64,000 bases of DNA from Rhyacichthys aspro (lineage: Eukaryota > Chordata > Actinopteri > Gobiiformes > Rhyacichthyidae). Below are positions 13,396-27,464 of the stretch, piece by piece (position 1 is the stretch's first letter; each line of letters begins with the position of its first letter). The stretch covers positions 16,297,758 to 16,361,757 of the forward strand of contig CM072162.1 in the NCBI GenBank assembly GCA_036850595.1. Direction: 5' to 3'. The position numbers were made by a program, and so were the translations under genes. The notes under the pieces were generated by a model, which saw only the letters and a list, made by a program, of their open reading frames with translations, ran no database searches and was not told the origin of the DNA.

Positions 13396-16300
13396 TCAAT
13401 GTGTTTTTTTTTTATTCTATGTAAATAAGACATGATACCAGCAGCTATTCATTTAAATGTAGATAAATTTAGCCCACAAAAGCTGAAAATGAGCGTGTAA
13501 CAGAGTGAGACTACACAAGCAACAAATGCAAATACGAAATATGAGTGAATATGAAAGTTTGTTGCTTACTATCACAGCATTTTAACGCATAAGGAGCTTT
13601 TTCTCCTTTGAGGGACCCAACTGGACCCTAAAAAACTGAGTCAGTGAAGAGAGTCAAACAATTTTTGATCTTTCCTGAATTACATTGCCAATAAAGGTGG
13701 GGTATGTAAAACATGAATGTGCTCAGTTTGTCCACTCTGAGCTGTGCTGATAACATGAAAAGGAAGTAACAGAGTTTCTGCTGGGTTTTAAAAAGCTTTG
13801 AAAGTCTATTTGTCCAAGAAAGCAAAGGGTGTTATTTTGAGGCAACACTGCTGAAAACATCTTTGGCCCAAACTAGCTGCTCCTCTAAACATGGCTTGAA
13901 CTGTTGCTGTCCTATCCCCTGCTTATATTCATCTCTTTGTTTTCCCAGAATGCAGTAATATGTATCTTTCCACCTCTACTGAAATCTATGATATGAAAGT
14001 GAAATTGAGATTTTACATCCAGCAAGACAAAAGAGGTTCCTATCTCCTTTTGGATCACATTCATATTTCTGTAAGGTCCCATGGGGAAGGAAAATAGGTG
14101 TGCTTTGACTTATATTGTGAAAATGTATTTTAATTATGCTGATGGGGTTATTAAACTACTGACATCTTCTCTGTAAACAAAAACATTGTTATGCATAGTA
14201 GATAAATAAGGACAGCTTTAAAGACTGATGGCCATGAGACAATGCTGACTTGGCACAAATAATCATCATGATTTGTTTTTATACTTCTCTAAAGTAAATA
14301 GTTTTGTCTGTCAAACAAGTGACTGCAATAGAGTGAGGAATCTAGGACACCTCCTGAGAAAATCTGCATGAATCCTCTGTGCACACACAATCACCATGCA
14401 TAGACATTTATCGCAGCGCCACCTTTATGCTGAAATATGACTTCAGAGACTAATGTTCGTACCTGGAGGTCCAATTGATATGACACAGAAAATCACACGT
14501 TGCATGTGGTGATATTTTTAGAGCCCTGCTCCTCTGCTGGGCAGAACACATAGGGGTGTCTGAGTGATTGCCCATCTAAATCATGCAAACTGTGTTCTCC
14601 TGCATACAAGAGGCCACCGACACAAAATAACATGGATGACAAGAAAAGCTGATGAGATATTTCTATGTTGCACTTTTCATAGTCCGTCTTGAATGGTCTT
14701 CAAGTGTTGTGTTGTGGGTTTTCACTTAAGAGAGTCTTATTGAATACAAAACCAATGACCTCCTCTAAATTAATTAAATGATGCAGAGAGATTTTTGTAA
14801 GGGACAAATGGACAAACATTGTAAAAGGTAAGATTTGAAAAGAAGGATCAAAAAGCTTTATCTGCACCAAAGGTAAACATGAGTTTGGAAACACTCTCAA
14901 CAAAATTAACAACCAACCCTCTGATTCTAAATCCTCATTTGCCGGAATAATGAGAGGCTCCTAACGGCTGAATGAAAGAAAAGTTCTTCTCTGTGATTAA
15001 AACCAAGGGCTTACACTGCTTCGCGTTTCTAAATAACTTTCAGGGACTAGAGATTATAGAGACGTAGCTGCAGGAGTGTTTAGTGTCTTTGATGCAGCTC
15101 ATTATCAAATAAATCCTCTTAGAACAAACACAGGTATAAGGCAGCATCATGCTGCCCAGCCAGTAACTCTTTTTATAAAGGGGTGCATTATTGAAGTTTT
15201 GCATGAGCTTTTTCATAATTGTGTACTACAGTCATGTCTGCAGGTTTACCAGGAGGTAAACCATTAAGGTCAGATTTAGTCTGGTACTAATTTTTTTTTA
15301 AAAAGAACAGACATATAGAGAAAAAAAACCTGATTGTATCGGCAAATATGAGTTGGGAAATCTCTGAAAGTACAATATGGGTCTTAATTCCTGTCAAAAT
15401 CTGGTGCTCTGAGAAAAAAGGTTTGGGACACCCTTACTCTTAAGTAGCTCTATATTTCAAGCCAACATAAGGACGAACAAAGATGGATCTGAATGATTTT
15501 CAGGATGAAGCCATATTGAGAGACATCCCACTCTAAAGTAAGCTGTGAGCTTGACAGTAGTTAATGAATCTTTAATGTTTCTGCTTAAGTTGTCAGGAAA
15601 AGAGAAAATGGCTTCACTTATTCTCTGGATGCTACAGCAGTGACACAGAGTGCCCCACTCTGCAGAAGGCTGTACAGAAGATTTCCCAGTTGAATCCAAG
15701 GTTGCCATTTTGTTCTGCTTTCCATAAAAGTACCGAGATCACATGACCATTATTTCTACTGACTACGGGACTGTGTACAGGGAAGGAAAATTATCCATTA
15801 TTTATGAACTAATAATGAAGAGCCGTTGAAATATGAAACTTTACAGGATTATATTTCTATTTAAATATCTCTAATCTAAACAAAGAAATTACACAGGAAG
15901 CCCTCTATTAGCATTTGCATAATTTCACAGTTCACCTACTAAGAAAACACAGGAGAAAAACAAGAGCAGAAACCGAATCGTACTACAGATTAGCTGTCCT
16001 GAAGAAAAGTGCTGTTTCATGTAAAAGGCATAATCCTGCCCATAGTTTTCCCATGGCACGCTGCCTGTGGTTGCAGGAGGAACATTTCACTGGGGACCAA
16101 GGAAAGGATCGAGTTTGACCAGAAGATGAAGTGGAGTGAGTCTTTCTCCGAACTGCCATAAACAATGTAGCTCGACATGACAGAACTGAGACTGTGCACA
16201 CAGAGCTTAAGTACTCATTATGTACGCCCACAAGGACGTTGTGAAATATAGGATCTAAAAACAAACCATCATATCTTGACTGACTGTCAAAACATATAAC

Positions 16301-19300
16301 ATTTTAAACTATACACATGATTAGATAAATACTGCTTTAAAGATTTACAGAGAGTAAGCATGTTTCTAGTGGACACTTCAGAAAGCCTCAAGCCTTGTAA
16401 AATAATTCTTTTAAGATGTAAATTTTTTAACTGACAAAAATCTTTCATCTGCAATATACAGATGTATAATATATACCTCAAAGGTCCTTTTGAATTAGAT
16501 ATAAGCCTGTGTGTGTCAACCATGGCAATACAGAAAGTGATTTAACCAATTCATCCAAGAGGGACTTTTAAGACATGCATCTATAGATCACACGGTCAGG
16601 TTTTAGTATAGTAATAGTTTTGCTAAAATTATTGGTTGGTGGTGTTTTGCATCCATTAGAAAATCATAAAGATTGATCACAAAAGCATATTTAAGTACAT
16701 GAAAAAAAACTGAAATTGCCTTATTATCGCAGCTTGCTGTGATTACAGTTAAATTTAACAATTAAGCTGTTTATAAACAGGTCGAGCAAGTACTAAAATT
16801 AATATGAGGCACAAAGAGAGGCTGGCTATGAGGGGTTAGTATAGATTGATGCTTTATTATTATGCGTGCCATAAAAATATTTTGTTTAATAACTATTAAG
16901 ATTACGTATTTTATTTGCTCTTTCAAATGCCCAAAGGACCATGCCAAAATCAAACAGATTACAAACACATAAAAAGGCATTACAAACATCCAGAAGAGGC
17001 TTCAGAACTGTCACTGTCACAAGTACTTTGTGGTTTCATGAAAACTAAAACATGCACTAAAACATATTATATTATATATATTATATTATCATCTGAATAA
17101 ATGAATTATAGAAATTAATTTAAACATGCACACAGCTGTGTAAAATGTGTAAATACAGATGTACCAAGTAGCAGATGTACTGCTGTGGCAGACTAGTGCT
17201 GCACTTCAACTGCAGTGGTATATACACCTGAACACCAGCTGGAGACAGGAATTGACTAAAACTGGAAAATGTCAAAGAACAAGCAAGCATGTTTTATCTA
17301 TGGTACACAGTAATGTGTCCTGTTTGAAGGTGAACACAACCTATTAATGCCCCTAAGGAAACACTTAAAGGATTCAAGGACATGAAGGATGCACATGTCA
17401 AAGAAGAAAAAAGTCACACAACAGAGCATGGCCATGAGATCGCTAACAACAGAAAGACAAGCAAGATGAAGCAATTAAAATTCAGTGGAAATATACAAAA
17501 AAGCTGTTGGAGCATGTCCTGATGGCTGCCAGCTGAGAGTACTAGGACCTGAGTAACATTTTCACTGTAGTGTTTTGTTTTGTTGTGAAATCTGGAGAAG
17601 TTGACACAAAGGAGATCCATTTGGGCACTGACTGTACATAATGTCTTTCAGTCTTTATAATGTCAATCAGTGTTGAAAAAAGGTCTGCAATAGGTAAACA
17701 CCAAGAACAAATGTCCATTAGACGCCTATGAAAAATGATGTCCTACAGAGAATAGCAAAATGATAGTCACAGAACTAGATATAGACAGAACTAGTCATAT
17801 TAATCTGACATTGCTGTAATGGCTGGATTAGCCTATATAACTAAAGGTTATGGCACAGACTACTTTCCATCAAAGCTTTCAAATGTAAGGTGTAATTGTA
17901 GATTATTATAGAGGGAAATCTGGTTTTATACTGCCCACTTATGTGTCATGCCTTTTTGAAGAACATATGTGGGCACCATAAAGTGACAGAACAGCATGTG
18001 TACTGGAGGTGAGTACTATTTATTATACATGTTCTGAGTGGGCGCACACCATCGTATCATGTGACACACCTGGGGGCCATGTGAAAAAGCAATAGCACAG
18101 GTGTGACCATAACCGCAGCTTCCCATGTATTTAACGGGCAGGATCGCTGACGGAGAGGATTCTCATCATCTAAATAAAACAGAAAAGGAGTGTTGAGAAT
18201 GTAATTGAGCTGCCATGTACGCTTATCGTCACTGTCAAAACACAACCAGGTGCCCCATGTACCTAAGGGATGGCTATTTCTTTCCTTCTTTATGAAAATT
18301 AATCGTTTCACGACCACAGTAAATGACATGCCACATTTGTTTATGAGCTTGGAGTGAATTGATAGCGAAGAAAACAGGTATGGGGAGGCGGGAGCACGGC
18401 TACTGACCCATGCCAGTCTCCAACTGCATTTGCATTCATTAGCTCAATCAGGGAGCCTTCCTAACTCTCTCCATCATAAATGATAGATGACTGAGAGGCT
18501 GAATAGTCACTGAGATCACTGAATCCCACAGAATAGATATATTTTACTGATATAAATTATTCATAAGAGTTTCACAGTGGAAAACAACATCTGATTGGTT
18601 CTTAAGGACTAGCTGGGATAAAGATTATGCAAATGTTGATCACCCATAATTGAGCATAATTGCATTGCATATATTTGTGAAGCTCTTAACAGCCATTACA
18701 CCCCCCTCAAAATTTGTTCTAGCACAAGAGGGGTGACTCACTCAAAGGCACCTGTTCAAGGGACAAGAGAGACACACTGAATAAATGCAATGGCTGACAT
18801 TTTGTCCAGGCCTCTTCTAAAGGAGCTAAAGTCGGGTTAAACTAGGGAGTTCAAAAAAAATGCACACAAAAGGTAGCGGCTTGGGTTTTGTGTGAATCTA
18901 CTCTCATTTGATCAATAAATACAACCGCATTGCTTCAGGAGAGCCTAATGCGTCATGTCTGACATGCCCCTGGTTGTTCTGTCCTCTGTCAACTGTCACC
19001 CTCCGACAATGGCTCTCTGTCAAGGCGGCCTTTGTCTGGTCTCAAAGTTCACGGTGACAGCAACTCAATTACCACTAGTTATAATCAACAGAGCTGCAGA
19101 GATGACTGTTATCTGCTCAGCTCAGAGACACTAATATCACACAATGCTCTATGCAGGTTACAGTTAATTTTACATATGTTTCTATACTTCTATCCCCCTC
19201 AGGTATACTGTTATCTGTGAATTTGGATAACAAAAGCACACCACAACAACAATATCACCAGCTAGCACTTGACTGCCTCTATTACAGATCTGATCAATAG

Positions 19301-21084
19301 TCTTAATATAGAACTAAATAATGACACAGTTGTCAGTGTGGGCTGAATCCCTCAGTTGAAACAGGAGGAAATGGCCCAGGGGCCAAAACACTGCACCGAT
19401 CAATCCTGTGCTTCCCAATCATCACGCCGTTTATCCCAACAGCACCATCACAGTTACACAAGCTCTGTATTTGATAAGAAACAAGGTCATCACAAAACTA
19501 GTGTTTCAGCTGGGAGTTTTAAGTGAATTTTGAATTTGAGATTAAAAATCAATGGAAATGTCAGAATTTAAAAAAACAGTGACGATACAATTTAATACTA
19601 AAGTGAAAATGATTTCTTTTTGTTGAAGACATTCACAGGGACCACAACAACAAAAACATATCAGAATGTTTTGGTTCTGCCGTTCTCTATATATCTTGAT
19701 AAGTTCCTTTGCTGGGAATTAGTTAAATTAATGTTATACATTTATCTATGGGCAGTATTTTGTAAAACAGCTCACAGTTTTGCATCATATTTGTGTGACA
19801 ATTACATGGAAATGGGGCTTAAGTAAACTGAGGTTTCAAACAACAAAATTGAACAGACAAAAAGAAGTCAAAGCTTCACACAACAAAACATTTTTTCTGA
19901 TGAAAAATGCTTCAAAGGCCGTGTTTGTACTGACCTTATTTGCATCACAAACATGATTTCCAGACTCCGAGAAAAGACTGCAACACAGAAACACTGGAGC
20001 TACAGAAATACAGCAGAGAAGTGCTCTAGATGAACCTGGTACGTATGCATGCTGCAAATGTCACACTTCACTTTCACTCAGCGCCGTGTCCTGTGCTGGT
20101 TCTGATCATCAAACGGTAGATCCCAGTGGAATTTGTTTCAGTGGTTCCACACAAAAGAGGAATGGTCCCAAAACACATACATATTCACAAAGCTGTCATA
20201 CTGCTGGCTTTGTTGAGCAGTACTGTTTGTTCCTGACTCTGAATCTCACCGAGTTCTCAACATAATTACAGTTTTAGATCATGTCAGAGTGGCTGCCTTC
20301 TACAGACACAGCACATGTGTAACAGCACGCTTTACATGACCAGTCTATATTTACATGATGTTATCTATAAGCCTGAGGGGGATTAGATTTTTTAGGGGAA
20401 TACTATACATTTATAGTCTGTTTGTGATTTCGATGTGCTTTGAAAAAAGGGTTATATGACTCACAAACACAGGCAAACACAGGAATACATCCCCAAGAAC
20501 AAACAGTATGGATAATAAAATAAAACGCTCTCAACATCTAGTTTTTGAGCAATCCTGATAGATATTTACTTGCAGCTACTTTCTCTGAACAAAAAACGAT
20601 ATCTATTTTACACTACTGTCTTCTCTATAAAGGAAAATTACTCACTTTCTCATGTCAGGCCAGTAAGCTGTAAAACGATCCTGGTGGCAGGGCTCACCTT
20701 CTCTTCGAATCACAGATGAAGACATAACAAGTCTGAAGAGGTGGAGAGAGGTCAAGTCTGACCACCTGTCACAGCTGAGCAAGCACCAGGCCCCGTTAAA
20801 AGGTAAGGTACTTCTACAGCCAAAAGAATCTAGATTTGAGAATGACACTTTTAAATAACATGTAATGAATGATGTGAAAGAAATGCAGACTCAAATGTTA
20901 ATTGAAAAGTGGATGGAAGACTGAAAAAGTGCCGCCCCAGGAAGTCTCTTATATTTCTATGTACCACTAGATGGAGACATGAGATATTTAAATGTCAAGC
21001 CCCAGAAGCACCTCAGTCCAACACAAATGGGAGGTTCTATCAGGTCTGTTTGTTACTGGTGGGAAAAATGAAAAGTCAAAATGA

Positions 21085-21105
21085 AATAATAATAATAATA
21101 ATAAT
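21085..21105. repeat. (AAT)n microsatellite
   Basis: Seven consecutive aat units, directly readable. Confidence 0.9.
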
Positions 21106-22029
21106 TGCACCATTCTGTAGAGACTAGTAAAGTACAAGCAGAATGGAGTACTTTCTGTGACAAAGTAATGATATTTTAGCAGACTGACGGAAACTGTCAG
21201 ATCAGTGCGACACAGAAGAACTCTCAAAGCTCGCACAAGAACACTCATTCTTGGAGACACACTGAATGAAGATGTACTTGTTTAGATGTTAAATGTTTTG
21301 TTTTTTTTGTGGCTTTCTCTAAAGTGCTGGTACTAAGGACTTTCTCATGCATTCCTAATCCAGTGGCCCTTCAATGATTCAGCAAGCAGCGCAGTGTAAA
21401 GCAGCCAAAAGCTCAACCTCTCTGGGTCTTTTTAACATTTTAGCAAACTAAAGTAGGATTTGGAAGAGTGAGACCTTAGCACCCCTCTCCATCAGATCGG
21501 TCTGTAGTCATTTAAATTACTGATAGGGGTTCAAGACACGCATAGAAAATGGGAGCTTAACAACTGCTGAGCATGCCAGTGTGTGCAGCGTCTTATAACG
21601 AGACATAAACACCGCAAACCGCTCTTTAGGACAAAATAAAGTTACGAAATCTATTTTTTTTATAAACTGAGATCAAAGGGTAATTAAGTCATTGGATTTC
21701 CGACAACCAAAGACACATGATGTGGTTCATCGTTTGATCACAAGTCAGCTGTTTCAAAGTTATTGTGCTTGATTGATTTTCCACATTATTTCAGCTGACA
21801 TTTTAAAGTTTATCTTTTCCTTCACTGCTTAAATTAGTTGAAAGTGCTGTCAAAATAAAAAGGAAGAGCTGATTAAAAGTGTCTTAATAAATGAATCATG
21901 ATGGCATCTTTTGACTTTGCAGTTACAAATGCAGTTCATTTTGAACAACACGGAGTAAACTGGGACAGACTATGCTTTTAGCACAGCGACAGAAAGGCCA
22001 CACACATTTCAAGCAAAGTATGGCAGACG

Positions 22030-22310
22030 GTATTAAGTCCAAAATTTTATCAAAATAAATTCCATTGTGGGACATTTTGTATTGTGCTGCTAAAATAATG
22101 GATGCAGACGGCCAATTAATCAGCCACTTGTTTACCATTCTCAGAGCTCCCATGTTCATTAGTCTGCTGAAGCTGTGCTCTACGGGGCTGGAGCAAACCG
22201 CAGGAGAGGAGATCCATCTATACACTGCGGGTGACATGCGGAGATTTACGAGGCAGCACGTGCCACACGCTACATTTTGCATCCCCATAAGGCATTAAAT
22301 GCGTCATTAT
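22030..22310. promoter_or_regulatory. Possible conserved non-coding element
   Basis: A mixed-composition block containing homeodomain-type core words (ggccaattaatcagcc near 22109) and an E-box-like cacgtg at 22258. Minus (121 codons) and plus (77 codons) frames are open over the same bases. No domain or splice boundaries are seen. The sequence texture is that of vertebrate developmental enhancers, which is an inference without alignment. Confidence 0.35.
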
Positions 22311-25300
22311 CATTTTAAATTGCTTCTTTTGTTTAAGCAGAAACGCAAACTGTGGTTCCCCCAACACCAGAGTCCAAACACTGGCAATGGGTTGTGACTC
22401 AATAGTAACAAAGAATGTATGTGCAGGGGAAGCCCACTGAGCCAGAGACATTTTGATTAACATGTACAAGTGGAGCTGTATTTTAATATGTAAACGTATC
22501 AAGTGGTCAAAACAGAAAAAAGAACATAAAATCTTTAAAGATCCATGCACAAAGTAGCATGTATAATGAATAAAGAGAGCACTAAACTCTGCAGAGCTGT
22601 TCTTGTGCAATGGATGTTCCCTTTAAGCCAAGAGAGAAAATGCTCCTTTCTTGTCAGCAGGCCAGCTGCATTGATGATCATTTTCCACAGCTCATTTCCC
22701 CACTTAGTCATCTTAACAGCACAAAGGAGCAGCAGAAGGTGCGAATTATCAAAGAGGAGTAAAGAGAGACAGGGACAGCCAAAAACGCCAGCCACACACA
22801 CAGACAGCCTCTTAGCTAAGCTGTCCTGTTTGTCTAGCAGAACGGGACATTTTCCTATGACTAAATGGAGTTTAGCTAAAGTCTGTGTGAGCGATGAATA
22901 ATTCAGCCGGAGGTGAGTAGGATCAGTATAGTATGCATGGGGAGATTAGCCACTGGTGGCCTCTGACAGATGGAGGCCTTACAACCCAATGCAACACAGA
23001 CCCCAGAGCGTATCACGTGTCACCTCATTACACACTTCACAGACTTTTTCTACTTCTAGTGTTACCTCGTGTGATTGGAATAACAAGGCCCACTCTAAAA
23101 CACGTTTAAGTAGTGGCTATTTAATGTCAAAGCACTCTGACTCCACACAAACATTTATAGAAATCACAAAACTATGTGTGTCCTGTTAGAATAAGTGAAT
23201 TTCTAGTGTGACTAAAAATACAGTGGTTTTGTCTAATTGTTGGGCTCAGGTCATTTGCACAGTGCTGCCAAATCAGTCTTCAACCTTTGCCTTGTATTAA
23301 AAGAGTGTTTTTAAATCAAAAGTAGTTAAAGATTACAACAAATCTAAATCCAAGACCAAAGTGGGTCAAATGATGTGTGATATTAAGATTATTATCATCA
23401 AGGTCAAATTATGTCTTACATACTTGCATCTTGCAGCTGGATTTCCATTTGTCAAAAAAATCAGCGTTTGCAAAAAAAACAAAAAAAAAAACAAACCTTT
23501 TCCAATCCCTCCTACACATAGATCTACAGCCTGATTCAAGCAGAGCTTCAGGCAATATTTGCTATGGCCTGATAACCCAGAAAGAAAATCTGAATGTAAA
23601 GGACAGATAAATGGTACTTTGACTAGAGACACTGCAGATGTTTACAGACTTCATACAGTAGAACTGACTGGAGCTTAGGATTGTATTTCCTGTGTTTACC
23701 GCAGGGCTTGAGAAGATGGACATTGATTTTAAGCTACGTTAGCAGAGGGTGCAGCTGAGCTCAAATGCTATAAACTTTTATATTTATCACTGTTGCATGA
23801 TTGCAAAAAGTAGGCCAACAATAAATCCAGGTTGAGAAGACAGTACAACCTTCTGGGCGTCATCCAGGCTCTATGAAAGCTTGGGACATTTATCTTCTGT
23901 CTATGATCCTTTTGGCAACACTGTACTTGTGTTCTGTGTTGTCTTTGAGAAAAACATTTAGCATCTTTCTCTGGAGAAATACTTTATTCTTATCATATTT
24001 ATGAGTGGCAATAACAACTTATGAGATTGCAACTGATATAATAAAAAGTGAGGCTTTCAGAATAAATCAAAGTCAGCATCTAGTCACTTGTGATTCAATT
24101 GAAGCTATCCTCCATAAACAGGTAAGAGGACAATGACTGTCACTTTAACTTCCATGTTAATTGTTTAAGTGAGATAAGAAATGGTAAGTGATCACTGGCA
24201 GGCAGTCTGCATTAAACCAAGAAACTTGCTACAAGTGAGAATTACTCACCTCGGCAAAATAACATCTCCTGGAGAGGCTCCCCGAGGGTTTTACTTAAAG
24301 TGAAAAGGACATTTGGGTTTATGCTTCCATCTTATCACTAGAAATGGAACACATCACAAAGGTATCCATCTGAATTAAAGATTGAAAAGCTGGATCTGAA
24401 AAAAGCACTAAAAATTTGTTGTTGTAATTTATTGTGGGGGACAGCTAAAACACCAGTCACCATTCATTTTCAAGGTTATGTGCTATGACTGAAACATAAA
24501 GCACAGCCCTGTAGACAAACAGCTGCAATATATGCTGTGCATCATGAGGCCTCGTAAAGTGACCCCACACATTACCTGGGAGGCTTTAAAACAGGTTATG
24601 CTATCCACTAAAAGACACAAAATAACAAAGTTACTTCATAAAATGCAGTTATAGGGCCATGTCTGTGGATTGTGTTCTAGGTGATCCTCTGAGTCAGCCC
24701 TAAATGTTATGCCAGTATAGATAAAATGCCTATGCTGGACAATTATAATAACTTTATTTTTTTAGCTGTATGCAGAAAGATTTACCTTTCTGCAGTTTTA
24801 GCAGAAAGAAAGTAAGAAAACAACAATCTGGATCAAAATAAGGTATTAAGTTATTTGGATGATATAAAGCATAATACTTGCTTGGACTGGTGACTTCATA
24901 ATAAAACTGGGGCAATAACTGGCAAATAGCAATCTGAGAAAACAATTAAAGTGCCACTCACTTCCTCTTAGCAATGGCACGTTAGGCAAATACATAAATG
25001 ATGTACTTAGCTGTAAACATTATGAGAGGACCTGGTCTCTTTCCAATGGAAATCACACACTTAAGTGAAATAATCAGGCCACGAGCAGCACTTATAGCTC
25101 GAGGTTCATTTCACACAGGCCTCTTTTAACTTTTATGATGAAAACAAGCTAAATCACTTTAGGATCTATTCTGTAGTTGCCTGGAGACTGGAAAAACAGA
25201 TAGCAGATTTAAAAAGTATTGATGTCTATGGAGCCTGGTTTAAATAATTAAGAGGCTTAAGACCTTAGATGAACTATAAAACTCATTAAACCTTCCGCTA

Positions 25301-25365
25301 TTGAAATATACCATTAATCAAAACTATTATATTACACTAATAGAAATCCTTTCTTGAGTCTTATC
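22311..25365. other. Non-coding DNA, no gene seen
   Basis: No supportable exon or repeat. The frame of 118 codons at 22545-22901 on the plus strand overlaps an 88-codon frame on the minus strand and shows no known domain. Short A runs lie at 23454-23492. Confidence 0.5.
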
Positions 25366-25524
25366 TTAAGGAAGTTGGTGGGAGATGTGCATAATAAAAC
25401 CAAAGGGAAAACTCCATCCATCACTTAGCACCTGCAGTCCTCGGTCTGACCAGCGAGTAAACTGTAAATGACCCCAGAAGCATGACAGTGGGAAAGCTGA
25501 GAACAATATGGCAGCTTCGTTTAC

Positions 25525-25588
25525 CTGCCTGTCTCTTTCTGCCGTGTCAGGCGCTGAGCTGCCACTGGGGGCCTGACTGACAAAGGCC
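25525..25588 (-). CDS. Weak candidate exon in a G+C-rich patch
   Basis: On the minus strand a pyrimidine-rich run ends in ccccgcag before this segment, and a cag|gtaaac donor follows it. The 64 nt contribute one base plus 21 open codons, starting AFVSQAPSG and ending AERDRQ. The surrounding 25540-25640 patch is unusually G+C rich for this window. Against it: no family similarity is recognised, the sequence is low in complexity, and its entering phase (one base completing a codon) does not follow directly from the phase-1 exit of the 53-kb exon, so another exon would have to lie between. It may be chance splice-like sequence or a regulatory patch. Confidence 0.12.
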
Positions 25589-26129
25589 CTGCGGGGTGGA
25601 GGGGCGGGGGCTGCGTGTGAGGGGAAAGGGGGTTGAGCGATGGATGCCCCATCTATCATGGCGGCCCTTGATGGTGGGCTAAGGAGCCGACATGCAGCGG
25701 TGAGAGAGAGGTGGTCAGTGAGGAGTCAGCACTCTTTGACTACTCCAGATCCATCATTTGGACAAGAGCTGCACAGAATCAGTCTGTGGGGTGACAGCAG
25801 CCAGGATGGGCTCTTCCACTCGGGCAGAGAGCAATGTGCTGACCTGGAGAAAAGGTTGAAAAAGGCTCAACTATGATGATATTTTCTCAAGGATTTGGGC
25901 GATCAACTCCATCAAAAAAGTCTTTCGGAGCAGGGACCCTGAGTTGCCAGAGTGAAATGAGAAAGCGGTTTGGGAGATGTGGGTCACAAATGTGATTTTG
26001 GTGGTCAAGCAAATGAAATATGGGAACAATAAGGGAGTTTATATTTTCTGTGGGCAGCTGTGCTTTTGTGCAGCCAATTAAATACAAAATGTAACACATC
26101 TAGAGTATGCAGTCAAAGTGTCATGGACC

Positions 26130-26250
26130 AGGGGAAAATGCAAGATGGAGGCGAGGAGAAAAGGAAAATCAATAAGGAGAGGCTTAGACAGAGAGAAGAG
26201 AGTGAGAAAAGAGTCAAGAGGGAGGCATGGACACGTGTGAAACAAAGTTC
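26130..26250. repeat. Purine-rich low-complexity tract
   Basis: The plus strand is dominated by A and G, with words such as gagaagagagtgagaaaaga. The apparent Lys/Arg/Glu-rich frame over it is a product of this bias. Confidence 0.6.
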
Positions 26251-27445
26251 ACATGCATCGGAGAGTTCACAGCAGGATGTAACCTCCTGTAGATCGAAAG
26301 AATTAAGAGTCATCGCAAAGATTCAGCAGGAGCTCAAATACTGGTCTTGTTGTATAATACATCACGGCTTGAAAAATACATTTTAGGTCTATTCAGGTGA
26401 GTTAAATGAAGTCATATTGTGCTGCTGAAGATGAGTGAACTATTCAAACAACCAAAGTGAACTCAAAAGTCACACCACACAAAGCCTCTCAAGACTGAGT
26501 GACCTCCTTCAGTCATCTTATAATTACTTGTCAACAGTGATGGCTTCCATCAGTTATTTTCAGAGTAATATGTGTTAATGTCGATTTCCCTGATGTAGTA
26601 GGTGACCCTGCAGTGCTTCAGCAGAGCGCATTGGCTTTTTATTCATACTGCCTTTTGAATATAACATGCAGGGAATTCTAAATGCAACAAACCAGTCGGG
26701 TCAAGTGACAGGAAGGACCCATTAAGACAGCAGCTAGTTAAACTTTGACGCTGCGCCCCTCAGCCCTGACCTTTGCTGGCATGAGGCTTCAGATAAGACA
26801 CTCCACACAGTGTCTAGGCAGGACGCAGCAGACTGACGCTTTAAAGGCTGGGAGTTATATAGGAGCAGCTGCACAAAGGAAATGTATTTTTGTTCTGTAC
26901 ACTCTTTCCGGAGCAGAGCAAACATTGACACACTGGTGAACTGTGCAGTAGAGTGCAAGTAATCTGTTAGTCACATGTCTGGCTTGAAACAGTGCCATTT
27001 AAAATTTTTGGTCTGCTCCATGTTGGCCACGTGACAATGTCTTGGTTTCATATGTGGTTTGAAAGAATTTTTTTGTGTTTGTGTTTTATTCACCATCAGT
27101 AAAATCCAATGAACAGTGACAGCAGATGGACAAAATGTGTTGCAGATAGGGCTGACATTAAGTAGGTACAGCAGCTGAGTTTAAGCTTTGTCCACTGGGG
27201 TCCACTGAGAAATAACAACAGACAGCGCATGCAACATGAAGAAATAATGAATTGACATGACATGACATTATAATGGCAGAAGATATAACTGCAAAAGTTG
27301 TCTGGGCCACCTATCCCCATATCCATAGACTATTGGCTTGTGCACTGAAGAAACAGTAAGAACGGTATAATACACATATACATAAGCATTTAAATAAATT
27401 GCATCACAACAGCACAATGATTATAAGAAATAAAATGAAAATTAC

Positions 27446-27464
27446 AAAAAAAAAAAAAAAAAAA
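27446..27464. repeat. Poly(A) run, 19 nt
   Basis: Uninterrupted A run, directly readable. No retroposed gene body or SINE was recognised upstream of it. Confidence 0.9.

Larger units (their letters stand above)
12966..22029. other. Long non-coding stretch, no gene seen
   Basis: About 9 kb of A+T-rich DNA with no supportable exon, structural RNA or large repeat. Every longer open frame here is under 100 codons and lacks domain similarity. The only structured piece noted is the inverted-repeat region near 13.2-13.4 kb. Consistent with a large intron or a gene-poor interval. Confidence 0.55.

Noticed and set aside
22545..22901. 118-codon plus-strand open frame overlapping an 88-codon minus frame
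   Set aside because: No family resemblance on either strand; mutual overlap suggests chance.
26060..26386. Charged Lys/Arg/Glu-rich frame resembling a coiled coil
   Set aside because: Produced by a purine-rich tract; the opposite strand gives a Ser/Leu-rich frame from the same bias.
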